Made by a program: the position numbers and the translations under genes
Shown: positions 12,734 to 23,664 of the stretch, piece after piece
How the letters are laid out: every line of letters begins with the position of its first letter
Position numbering within the stretch: the first letter of the stretch is position 1
Assembly (NCBI GenBank): GCA_038501195.1
Contig: JBBPUQ010000001.1
Span: 3,286,001-3,350,000, forward strand
Length of the DNA stretch: 64,000 bases
Direction of reading: 5' to 3'
Origin: Nemania diffusa
Taxonomy: Eukaryota; Ascomycota; Sordariomycetes; Xylariales; Xylariaceae
The notes under the pieces: generated by a model
The model's input: only the letters and a program-made list of their open reading frames with translations
What the model was told of the DNA's origin: nothing
Databases searched by the model: none

Positions 12734-15083
12734 ATGGAGCCTCTACCAGAGCCGATGACCCCCATGACGTACGAGCGCACGTATGGGGGGAATCGCGCTT
12801 TTCACAACTTTTTCAACGACTTTAGTCACATTCAAGACCCAAACTTAAGACGGCGACTCGCACTATCTGAGATTGATAAGATTCCTTTCGGCATGTATCA
12901 TGTGAGGGCCGTCCTCGTCGCCGGCATAGGGTTCTTTCTTGACTCATACGACATTTTCGCCATCAATCTGGTGACAACGCTGCTAGGGGTAGTTTTTTGG
13001 CAAGGCGATCCTAGCGACAAGACTAATGGATATGGGGGCAATAATGGTGTTCTACCGGTCCCAGTGAGCCAAGCACTAAAGACGTCGACGAGTGCCGGGA
13101 TCGTGATTGGACAAGTCGTCTTCGGTTGGCTCGCTGATACATACGGCCGACGGAAGATGTATGGAGTCGAGCTCGGCATTATCCTTGTTTCTACGCTGTG
13201 TTGCTGCCTTGTCGCCGCCAGCCAGGCCGTGAGCTTTACGGGTCTGATGACTTTCTGGCGAGTCATCATGGGGTAAATCTCGTACACCTTTACTTCAAGT
13301 TCGATCCAGCTAACCATGGACTCAGTATTGGGATTGGAGGCGATTATCCCCTTAGCTCGGTAATTACCTCGGAGTTCGCGCCGACGAGATGGCGAGGCGC
13401 AATGATGGCGGCTGTCTTTTCCATGCAGGGCATCGGCCAGCTCTTCGCCGCCATTGTCGGCCTCATCGTGACGGCTTCGTTTGGCAGTATCTTCAAGGAT
13501 GCCTCGGGCGTGGACAACTGCGATTACGCTTGCCAAACAGCCGCAGACCGCTGCTGGCGTATCATCATCGGCGTGGGGGCCATCCCGGCCGTCTTCGCTC
13601 TGTACTACCGTATCACGATCCCCGAAACCCCGAGGTTTCAGTTCGACGTTGCCAAGGATGTGGAGAAAGCGGCGGCCGATATCAAGGCCTACTGCGCCTG
13701 TCAATCTGAGGGCGAGGTCGATGAGATTAAGCAGGCCCGTATGAAACAGATTGCTTCTCCTGCTCTCGCTATCCCGGCAGCGTCGTGGAGAGATGCATGC
13801 GAATACTTCTCGCAGTGGCATAACGCCAAGGTTCTGCTCGGCACGACGCTGTCGTGGTTCTTTCTAGTAAGGACCTATCTAGTAATGGTGTTTGATGTCA
13901 TCTAACTTTGTCGATAGGACTTTGCTTTTTACGGTCTCGGTTTAAACAATCAGGTTGTCTTGCAGGTCATAGGCTACGCCGAGGGCAATTCGCTACATGA
14001 TATGCTCTATCGAGGGGCTGTCGGCAACATCATTTTAGTCGTAGCAGGATCCCTGCCTGGTTATTGGACGTCTATTTTCCTAATAGACACCATCGGACGG
14101 AAGTCCCTTCAAATCCTCGGCTTCTCTATCCTCACCATCATCTTTAGTGTACTCGGTTTTTGCTACCATCAGTTGGACAAGGGGACGCTGCTCGCCCTTT
14201 ATGTAGTTGCGAACTATTTCTTCAACTTCGGCCCGAACACGACCACTTTCATCATTCCTGGAGAATGTTTCCCGACGCGCTATCGGTCAACGTGAGTACT
14301 TCTTGGGGTTATTTTCTTCCTTTTTGAGCGAAATCTAGGCTACAAAATCCTCTTTTCAAGCCAAAGTCATGTGTTGAAACTCTCTTATGATTCGAGCACG
14401 CGTCTCTCATGCTCAAAATTTCTATCACTAACTATGCTTATTGCAGAGGCCACGGCATTTCCGCAGCCATGGGCAAAGTGGGCGCTATTGTTGCTCAAGT
14501 CATCTCGATTCCCCTTTTGAGAAAAGGCGCGCCAGAAAACTGCCAGGGAAGCGCCTGCACGCCCTGGATAGACAAGCTAATGCAGATATTCGCGCTATTC
14601 ATGTTTTCAGGACTCCTTGTCTCCTTCCTAGTGCCCGAGACCAAGGGCTATACCCTGGAAGAGCTCGCAGGCGAGCGCCCGACATCATACAACTCAGGTC
14701 GGAACGGGAGCATCGTCGAGAAGCCCAAGCGATGGTGGAATCCATTCGGCGGCGGCCGGCCAGCAGGGTTCATGTATTCTCGCTCGAGGCGAGCTAGCTT
14801 TGGCCCGGGTGGTCGGGTAGGGATTATGACGAGTCCAGAGCTCGCCGCCCAGAACGCCAACTCAAGGAAGAGACGTTTCTGGAGTTCCGGCCGGCGAGAC
14901 CAGAATGAGCTACGCTCAAACAGCCAGAGCTCGACAGCAAATATTGCCGGCCCGACGATAGATGAGGCCACAGCGGTGCCCCCCGGTTGGGGCGCAGGAT
15001 GGGGCCGAGTAGATCGCTTGGGACAGCCGGTCGGGATGGAGAATATACGACTCCACGACGTAGGGCATCTACTCGTAACATAG
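12734..15083 (+). CDS. PHO84: Inorganic phosphate:H+ symporter, PHO84-type major facilitator
   Basis: Plasma-membrane high-affinity phosphate transporter of the MFS PHS family. Exons 12734-13272, 13326-13866, 13918-14291 and 14447-15083 give 696 residues; the three introns (53, 51, 155 nt) have GTAAAT, GTAAGG and GTGAGT donors, CTAAC branch sites and CAG/TAG acceptors. The protein has a cytosolic start, a first helix with FFLDSYDIFAIN, the loop 2-3 signature GWLADTYGRR, GIGIGGDYPLSS at the fourth helix, PETPRF before the large central loop, GPNTTTFIIPGECFPTRYRST, and PETKGYTLEEL after helix 12; all are typical of fungal phosphate permeases. Unusual is a tail of about 135 residues after PETKG, rich in Arg, Ser, Gly and Asn with a WWNPFGGGRP stretch, longer than in yeast Pho84. 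Function as phosphate transporter is well supported by family; the role of the tail is unknown. Confidence 0.92.
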
Positions 15084-16269
15084 GTATTACCGCGGACATA
15101 TAATACGTTCGCCGGGGGGCATCATATAGGCATGAAGTGGCGTTAGCATAGCATTGACAGATAGAATCCTTTTTATGGAGTTTGAGTGGGAAGACTGGAG
15201 TTCCCGACAATATGTCGCCTGGAAGCTTAAAAAGGCTTCCTGCAATAGTAAATACGAATATACAAAACGACGTGCTCTAATGTTTATGCAGTGGCTATTG
15301 AAGAGTATACGACTTTTGGGAGATGTTTGATATTAGACAGAAAAATGAACACAATAAATTTGCACTTTGATAAAACTACGCGTAGTCATAATGCTCCGTA
15401 ATTCTTGTTGAATACTCTCCCCATACGAACTAGCCACCAAAAATTCTCACTACAGCGACACCATGGCCCAAATCAAAACGAGCATGCCACATACAAGAGC
15501 CGAGATCCCATCCGCTCATCCATGGAATACAGAACACAAACCCTTCTAACGACGCATCATACTACCCCCAGAGCAAGGGATGCCCGCGGTGTAGTGAATG
15601 CCACCATTAACATGGGTGCCACCAAAGAGTCTACGCTTATCCTACGGGTCCTCAACCCCAGTGACCTCTCTGCTCTAGCAGGTGAAATCAAGGAGGCTAC
15701 ATGGCTCTCTTTCCTCCCCATGCCAGACCAATGGTAGACCAATGACAGACTCACGTGTCTAATTGATAAGCAGGCATAAGAGGAGCGCAATCCGAACAAT
15801 TACTATTGAAAAATCGCCGCTCTCGTCTTTTTTTCCTTGTAGAGCTTAGCTTAACAGTCTCATCTAAGGCCAGTTAGTTTTCTAAAAGGTCGACGATACC
15901 ATTACCCTCGATTACAGAGAGTAGATTTCAGCTGCATACTAAACTTACCTATACTACGAATTTTACGGGAGGTACCGTTTCTCCGACTTTGTGACCATGA
16001 TCTATTTTAACAGACTCACTTTATAGAGCGAGAACGTTGCTAAACTAGTTCACGCGGTAGACTCCATGCTTAATACTTTCCTATTAGTTGACATTGGAAT
16101 TTCGAGCTAGCTAGCATTAGGCATATATTTGTGATTCTATATTTCTCCCGGATAGACACAGGGCTGCGGTTCTTGAGGTGCGGCCCGCAAAATTGTCACA
16201 AGAACTAGGTAAAGGGCATTGCAAAATTACCATCAACATTAAAGTCTATAATCATTTCTAGGATCAATA
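15084..16269. other. Intergenic region between convergent PHO84 and HAS1 3' ends
   Basis: About 1.2 kb with no supported gene. It should hold both 3' untranslated regions. An ORF of 110 codons at 15405-15737 has no recognisable features and was not accepted. Nothing else seen. Confidence 0.6.
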
Positions 16270-18063
16270 TTATCTCGACTGTTTTCCGTACGGTCGTTTG
16301 TTCTGCGGCCGATTGTGGCTAAGTCCTCTTCCGATAGAAATGTCCACACGAGGCGGTGTCGCAAAGCCAAAGCTCTTGCCTACCTGAACGAGGTCGAGCT
16401 TGTGAATATCGAACACAGTCCGCAGACTATGGCTGGCATAGGCGTGATAGTAAGCCTTGAATGCTGCTTTGGCGCTCTGCGAAAGGTAGTAGTTCTTGCT
16501 CAAGAGTTTTTCGAGTTGCGACTGGATATTGAGAATCTTGCTAGAAGGAAATTCAAATTCCGTCACCGGTACACGGGCATTCTTGAGGTGCGCGAGGAAG
16601 CCAACCTCACTTGGTTGTAAGAAAAGTAGACTTCGGCCTTGGCCGTTGCTCCCTCTTGCGGTTCGGCCCACGCGATGAATATACCCACGCGGTTCGTCTG
16701 GGGGGTCAAACTGGATGACCCAGTCAACTGCGGGAATATCTAGGCCGCGCGCCGCAACATCGGTGCAAAACAAGATTCCTCGTTCGGCATTCCTAAATTC
16801 GAAGAACGTGTTGGTGCGCTTTTGCTGTTTTTGTTTCCCATGCAACCCCAGAACAGGTAAGTCGATGTAGTTGAGCAATTCGGCATAATAATCAACGGAG
16901 TGGCAACTTGAACAGAATACGATCACCTTCTTCTTTTTCTGCATCTTCTTTAGGAATGAGAAAAGGAGTAGGAACCTCTTATCAGAGTCGCAGATGACAT
17001 AGCCCTGCTCAAGGCCCACCGCAGTACTGGTATCCTTGTCTGAATCCACGTTAATGTGTAAGGGACCAGGCCGAAGAGATATTCTAGCCAGATCCTCAAC
17101 TTTGTCTGTCTGAGTAGCTGAAAAAAGCATTGTCTGTCGCTCTGAGGGTAATATCTTGACTGCAGAATTGGGTATCAGTGATTGCTACGCTAAGCGTAAG
17201 GCAAGTAGGATTGCGAGTACTTCAACTTCTTAAGACAGAATTGAATCTGAATTAAGATTTTCCTACGAGCCAATAAAGTAGGGGAGGAATAAAAATACAT
17301 ACTTATTTGTTTCATCTCATCTTCAAACCCAACTTCGAGGATCTTATCGGCCTCGTCAATGACCAGGGCTTTCAGGTTTTTGAAAACAAACGGTGTTCTT
17401 TGTAGATGGTCCAGTAGTCTTCCAGGTGTGGCGACCAATAGATTAATGCCCTTGGAGAGTTTTTCGACCTCGGCCGACCGATTCGCTCCTCCCATTACTA
17501 TGCCAAATGTCTGGGAGTGGTTTTCCAACAACTCCTTGGCGACCCCGAAGATCTGGAGGGCCAATTCTCTTGTAGGCGAAATAACGATCACGCCGCATCC
17601 ATTACGGGGCTTGAAGCGAAGCGCGTTAAGGGTCTCGACAGCAGGAATGAGGAAGGCAAGGGTTTTTCCGGAGCCTGTCTTGGCCCCGCCTAGCAAGTCT
17701 TTGCCAGCAAGAAGGGGAGGAATGGACTACAATTAAGTCAATGATATGAACCAAACTGATGGTTTGCAGGTAAGTAGGTATGGATCTTACACGACGTTGG
17801 ATTTCTGTCATAGTTGAAAATCCCATTGCCTCGATAGCAGACATGGTCCTTTCTGAAAGCTTGAGGTCTGTAAATAAGGTCGAAGGTTCAGCATCGAAGC
17901 CAGCGGATTGGTCCTGCTCTAGCCCGGTGCCTTCATCCTCTAGGCTCGAAGGCGACGAGTCGCGTTCAATCTCGGCAGCGGCATCGTCTGATCTGGCCTT
18001 TTTGTTTGGTAGAGGATCTTGTTCGTCATGGTTACGCTTTTTTTTATTAGCATTCGGCGCCAT
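16270..18063 (-). CDS. HAS1: ATP-dependent RNA helicase Has1 (DEAD-box)
   Basis: Nucleolar DEAD-box helicase needed for early pre-rRNA processing and release of snoRNAs in 40S and 60S biogenesis. Exons 18063-17791, 17726-17303 and 17159-16270 give 528 residues; introns are 64 nt (GTAAGA...TTGTAG) and 143 nt (GTATGT...CTGCAG) and join EIQRR to SIPPLL and DEMKQI to IKILP. Motifs in order: Lys/Asp/Glu-rich disordered start, Q-motif region with TLFTDL and MTEIQ, motif I AKTGSGKT (106-113), Ia PTRELA (142-147), Ib TPGR (191-194), DEAD (215-218), SAT in MLFSATQ, then helicase C domain with [11 protein letters not shown] and HRVGRTARG. The C-terminal [11 protein letters not shown] and the basic end are Has1-specific. 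The N-terminal tail is short compared with many homologues. Convergent with PHO84. Confidence 0.95.
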
Positions 18064-20438
18064 CCTGGTGGACTATTGACGATGTCGGCTCGAGCAATGT
18101 TGATTGATGATGGATTAACTAAGGGTGGCGGCGTTCGCTTTTCGTTTTCGTTTGGTGCGCGTATGTGGTGGAACAGTGAACTACAGCGCAGAGTTCGCGG
18201 TTCGTCGCTTGTCGTTTACAATATTGTAAAACTCGTTGTCATCTATTGGTAGATCTGTTGGTAGATTTCGGCATCAGAAACATTTACTTGCCAAGAGTAA
18301 AATCTTTGGCCTAAGAGCTCGCTATCTAGACCCACAGTCCCCACATGATTAGAGCTGTGGCTGTAGTTGTGGCTGAGATTCCACCATTTGGTGGGGTTAA
18401 TATGGATATACCCGCCATCTAGATCCTATCTAGATCCTCGTGTTCCCTATCTAATCTTGCATGATCTACAAAATAGAAAAGTCTGTAAACCTTCAATATC
18501 CTCGTTCTCTTCTATCCTTTATTTTCTCTTTTGATAATTGTGAGGCGTTTTTATATTTGGAGGGCTTAATAATGTGAAACTGAGATCGAAAACGATGCGT
18601 AGGAAGCATTATATGCACAAGTTAGGCAATTTATCAAGACTCAATTCGCAACTTCACAAGGTCACTTTTGATGCGCAACGATCATATCATCCAGTATAAG
18701 TAGAATAAGTCACATATTGAGTGTACATCTATCAAATACATTAGGACTAAAAAAACCATCCCCGCCCCTTTTAGTACTTTAACAGTTCAAAACATAAGGC
18801 ATAGTTTATTGAACCAAATTAGTGATTTGGGCATTAGGGATATGGTGTTCATGATGAAGATTCGAGAAAAATTTCCACCAAATCATTTAAATCAACGAGC
18901 GGGAATGCAAAGGGATGTATTGTGGACAGTTATGCTGTGATGTCCTTACTTACGCTGCGCTGGCTATTTATTTCTCCTCTGTGGACGACCTTGGTCGAGA
19001 GAAGACCATTTCTAAAAGATATGCTTAGGGATAATGAGGATACGGGTATTTTTCACTGTACGTTTCTTCTCGAGCAGTTTCGGTCTCGAATAAGAACCTA
19101 AAGGGTGACGGCTTGCGGTTGCATATTCAAAAATTATACGAGGCAACAGCCGTACTGTAATATTTATCAAGTTTGAACAATGAAATTTCTAGCCTCCTTA
19201 TTTTCGAGGCTCGGCATTTTGTCCAAGTCTGAGATGTCCCGTCTTCATATTCTCGAGTGTTATATAGATATGCTACCGCTCCAGTCGCTTAACAGTTGAT
19301 TTTTAAAGAAGACTGGATTCTTTTACGAAAGTGACGTTCTTGTTTACCTATCATTTTGACCTCTGATATGAATATGCACTGGGCCTATGCTGGGTTTGGT
19401 GTGCCAAACAATACTCACTGACTATGTTGGAAACTCAATACCAAACGCAAGTACTCACTAAACTCAGCATTCGAAGATTAAGGAGGATTAGGTAGGTTCA
19501 GATAATAGTAACATGCTAGCTAATATACCGGCCCTATTATCCAGAGGTTGCTATAGTTAGGATATATTAAGTTTAGGAAATTTAATGAGTAAAGATCTGT
19601 ATTTTTGCTGACTGGCTGTGCTTTTCTTGTTCTCCAGGACGAATACCAAGTACACACAGAATTACATTATTTCTAAGCTTCAAATAACATAACTATAAGC
19701 TAGATGTTGATTGTGTTCTATAATATTTAACTTGTCATTTGTATTCTTGTTGCACCCTTGTTAATATGTATCTAAAGATCATGCATAGGTAGATCAGTAG
19801 TTAGTCTTAGGTTGTCTTAGGGTAGGAGTTGTGATACTCAACAACTTAGGTATGAAGTACTTCAAATTAAATATTAGCAAACTCAAAGTTGATATATTGC
19901 CATAGGAACTTTTATAAGATGTAATAACTCAAGAGGATGAGGGGTTTATTGCTACATAGCAGAGTCTTCTGTTTCATCGATGAGTACATGCACCTGATCA
20001 CTACTGTACAACAGGCAAACCTACCATTTATTTACATGGTCATGGCCTCCTATTGGGGTGTTGTCAGTACCTAACCGCTGTGAATTTCTAAGGTAACCAC
20101 ATTCCCCCAATCAGGTCGTGCCTGCCAATATTGTTCTTTTTACTTATTCTTGGCTACACTGTTACTGCATTAGAGTTCTTCATTTCATTCATTACTTCCT
20201 TCCCCCAGTTCTGGTATCATCATAGATGGGAAGGCGCAAGTTTCGTCGGGTCAGTTATAAACCCCTTCCTCGCCCTTAGCACCTGCACTCTGATCTATAC
20301 TATGATACAAACCAAACTATTTCTCCCATCTTCACTTATCTCCAAATCCATTTAATTCGAGCCATCCCAGCCCGCTAACTTTCGAACAATTAGACAGAGC
20401 GAGAGGGTGCACCATCACCTGAGCCCATTCCTGCTACT
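18064..20438. other. AT-rich gene-free region
   Basis: About 2.4 kb, visibly richer in A and T than the coding parts, almost without ORFs over 60 codons (one of 74 at 20131 just ahead of the next gene is composition-driven). A short direct repeat of TCTAGATCCTA type lies near 18417-18440. The composition suggests decayed or RIP-mutated DNA, but no transposon protein can be read from it. Confidence 0.55.
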
Positions 20439-21711
20439 ATGGAGGTCAGTAGTCAGCAGACACAGGACCATGGGGGAAGCTGGGCGCAATATGCCAAGTG
20501 CAAAAACATGTACCAGTTTGGCAATCTAAGATCACCTGACAAGAACCACCAACCGTTCATCAAGGCCAAGGTGCAGAACCTAGACAATAAGAAGAAGCAA
20601 GGCCCGACCGACTTGCCTAGCAATAGTGATGAAACTCCCAAGGAATTCTGCCTACCAACCACACCAGTCTGCACTGAGAGCCCAGACCTTGTACTCGTTG
20701 ATTCTTCGAAGGAGCCTCAGTCTAGCTTTGGTAGCCCCCATCCTCTGCGCTACGGCCCCAAGACGCCCCAATGGGCTCGTGTTAATGCAGAGGTGACCGA
20801 AACTACTCCACGGCCTGAGCCATCGCTAGATGATCTTTATCTCGAGAATCCGGAGAAGAAGCTCCAAGCCATCATTGAACCAGGTACAATGAATCTCGCA
20901 GCAAACGTAGTCCTACACGTCGCAAGCGAATCTGGGTACCAATGGTTTAAGAAATGGTGTCCTCATATGGATATGGGTGAGGTATTCGGTGCTATCGGCG
21001 TCGAAGGCGAGGAAGGCAAGGAAGGCAAATTTGCCAGCAAGCTATACAATGTGCCACAAGACGCCCTCGATACCCGTTACTTGACGACTACTCTCGCGGA
21101 GATGTACCAACAATGCCGAAATGTTCATCCAAAGGACTCGGGAGATAGTAAGTAATAACATGAGGCATTTTATTCTATTTTGGTTAGCACGCGGGAAAAT
21201 ACCAACCCATCCCAACTGTCTTTTTATCCTCGAAGCCTCGCATGCTCGCACGCTCGCACTATCGCTTGAAACTTGATACAAGGAAAACGACTAATCATTA
21301 CATTTAACAGTCGAGTTCCCCAAGCTCTTGAAGCTAATTGATAAGTGCGCCATCTTTTTGGGTACGTTGAAGGATTGCGAGCGCATGGCTCTCCTCAAAG
21401 AGACACGATCAACGTTCCAGCAGATCCGTATTTCTCTCGACGGGAAGAAGGCCAGCGTCCTAGAACAGGCAAAAGCCAATCTTAAAACACTGAATAAACT
21501 ATACCAGTGTGGTACTCCGAATAGCAAAGTGGATTCAGAGGCTCCGAAACAAAACCGAAAAACAGACGAGCTTGAAATCCTTGACACAACTGTCGCAGAG
21601 TTCGACATCTGCCGTAGGACCTCCGAAACTCAGATGCTCGACCAGCTAAATGTTTTGTTAGCTTCGACGGTTCGATGGCCGCCCAGGCCTAGCCAATTCG
21701 GATTTAACTGA
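20439..21711 (+). CDS. Hypothetical protein, two exons, family not recognised
   Basis: Exons 20439-21147 and 21311-21711 join across a 163-nt intron (GTAAGT...TTAACAG) to give 369 residues; the joint restores SGD-IEFPKLL. No signal peptide and no membrane segment are visible. The first 120 residues are polar and likely disordered (Lys, Asn, Pro, Ser). Residues about 125-230 look folded: a DDLYLENPEKKLQ segment, then MNLAANVVLHVASESGYQWFKK, an acidic GEEGKEGK loop and a Leu/Tyr-rich helix. The second exon is a helical, Lys-rich segment (LLKLIDK, LKDCERMALLKETR, KANLKTLNKLYQC). Continuous frame over both exons and proper splice sites support it as a gene. It sits beside an AT-rich gap and is convergent with the cyclin gene. 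I cannot assign a function. Confidence 0.65.
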
Positions 21712-22206
21712 GAAAATCAAGAGCTGGCCATCGATTTTCCTAACCCGACTATTACATAATTAGGCTTAAGGTGTCACAGTAAGCTAAGAAAACGGCTGAA
21801 ATACATGAAGTGACGAGGGGGAAAACTCACTCAATCAATACTACATAGTGTAAAGGAAGTGTGCCCTGTCTCATGGTTCATGATCTGGAATTTGAGCGTG
21901 TCGAAGGATTGGCAATAAAAACTGTTTGCGAAACAGCATATCGCTGATTCCACAGATTTCGACGAACATGGACAGCGAAAAGTGGTTGAAGTTTATGCCT
22001 CGGCAGGGCTTAGAAGGTATTAGGATTGCTAAAGACTGAAAAGCTCGCTGGAATACTATTTCGCTTAGATTTAGCTGATTTCCCAGAGTAGAGCCTGGAG
22101 AGCTTGTAACTAAACCTCGCTTTCTACTGAGTGTAGATGGCACAAATATTACGATGAATTGCCGTCTCTCGTTGTTCTCTGGGTAATCGCCTTTATTGAT
22201 TGTAAT
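21712..22206. other. Intergenic region between convergent genes
   Basis: About 500 bp holding the two facing 3' ends. A minus-strand reading of 22156-22188 resembles a short piece of the ankyrin gene near 60.3 kb (see findings); otherwise nothing seen. Confidence 0.5.
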
Positions 22207-23276
22207 TCACTCCTCCATCCCCTCAGCCCGTTCGTCTAATCTCCTCATCATCGCTTCCTCTTCATCTAGCTCGCCCATCCCAGCCCTACCACCATTCTTT
22301 ATCTTCAGCCCACGCCTCGTCATCTCCGCCTCGACATCGCCCCTCGTGATCATGCCGTTTGTGGCGAACCCTTCGAAGTCGTCCCGGAGCTTCCGCACGA
22401 TACCCTCGACGCTACGCATGCCGACAACGAGGAACCCAAGCTCCTCGCGGTCCACGTCGAACACCTCCCACCACGGACACTCGGGCATCTTGGCCGCGCC
22501 GACGGCGGCGTCCCGCGCGGCGCTGTAGATGGCGGCGACGGCCAGCGCGTTCGGCTGGTGCGTCAGGTATAGCAGCTGCGGGGACAGCAGCGCCGTGTTC
22601 AGATACGCGACGACGCGGCGCGTGATGCGGGCCCGCGAGGCGTCGCCACAGAAGTCGAGCGCTTGCAGGTACGTCACGGCCAGGCCGTGGGGCAGCGCCA
22701 CGTGCGTGTCGAAGGCTAGGGTGTACAGGATGCGGGCCTCGAGGCGCAGGATGCGGGCCTGGAAGGCGCCGTACGCGCTCTCGGAGAGGTAGTAGCTCGA
22801 CGGGTCCGGCTCGGGCGGGGAGGGCGGCTGTGGGCGGAGGAGCGGCGACGTGGGGGAGAGGAGGTATGCGTATACGTTGCAGACGTCGCGTGGCCGACAG
22901 GGGTGTGCGCCGAGCTTGGCTACGAGGAAGAGTGAGGCCGCTGAGACATCCTGGATTTATTGAATATCGTTAGCTTGGTTTATTGGTTCTGCTTTGTCCC
23001 TTCCATGCTGTGATACGGGTGAGTAGTTGGAAAAGTAGGAAGACTTACGCTGAACTCGTTAGCGAGAAGCGAGTCTTCGAGCCAGTATCGCGACAGCACG
23101 ACGCTCGCTTGCGCCGTCACAGATTGTGGGAGTCGGAGTAGGAGGCCGGCGGCTTGTGTTAGGCTCTGGGTCGCGAAGAAGATCGCGTCTTGTAGATCGG
23201 ACGGTAGCGCGCTGAACGAGGATGTGCGCCGGTAGAGCTGGTCCACTGTTGCGAGTGGGTTCGTCATGTGCGCCAT
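22207..23276 (-). CDS. Cyclin-L-like protein (cyclin-box fold)
   Basis: Exons 23276-23049 and 22950-22207 (98-nt intron, GTAAGT, branch CTAAC, TCCAG) give 323 residues. The N-terminal half has the first cyclin box: TQSLTQAAGLLLRLPQSV, a close counterpart of the QAAGILLRLPQ helix in animal cyclin L, followed by EFSDVSAASLFLVAKL and RPRDVCNVYAYLL. The second box covers LEARILYTLAFDTHVALPHGLAVTYLQAL to ARRDAAV-type helices (ALAVAAIYSAARDAAVGA). The end is acidic with EEEAMMRRLDER and lacks the long RS tail of animal cyclin L. By family it would partner a transcription- or splicing-linked CDK; the exact kinase is not known from sequence. Exon 2 is conspicuously GC-rich compared with neighbours. 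The start could be Met1 or Met4. Confidence 0.8.
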
Positions 23277-23664
23277 TGTGGGAAATGGCGCTTGGGAGGA
23301 GTTTCAATTAAACCTCCTTCGATTTCTGTTTCTTGGGCTTTGAGGACGGATGGAAGAAACGCTAGGTATGTTTAAACTCATCTCAATCTCCTAATCGTGA
23401 GCTTAGTAGTTTAATCTAGCTGAACCAAGGGACCTAGCTATGCATAGGTTGCTGATAAGATAGGGCTGGACTAATCTATTCTGTACCTAATCTAGTGCAC
23501 ATGCGGTAGGTGGGGCAAAGTCTACAAATGACGTCGTTCAGCACCTTCAAGAGTAAGTAGTCTAAGCCTTAATAAGGTACATGCACGAGCAAGTAGTTGA
23601 GCTGTTTCCTTCAATTAGCCAAGCGCAATAAGTACGAGAAGTCTGAGAAATCACTGAGTTTGAG
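23277..23664. other. Intergenic spacer between URA4 3' end and cyclin 5' end
   Basis: About 390 bp containing the cyclin promoter and the URA4 3' end. Nothing distinctive beyond short pyrimidine tracts. Confidence 0.5.

Noticed and set aside
12898..13821. 307-codon minus-strand ORF
   Set aside because: Antisense shadow of the phosphate transporter exons; the plus strand has clear family motifs and splice sites.
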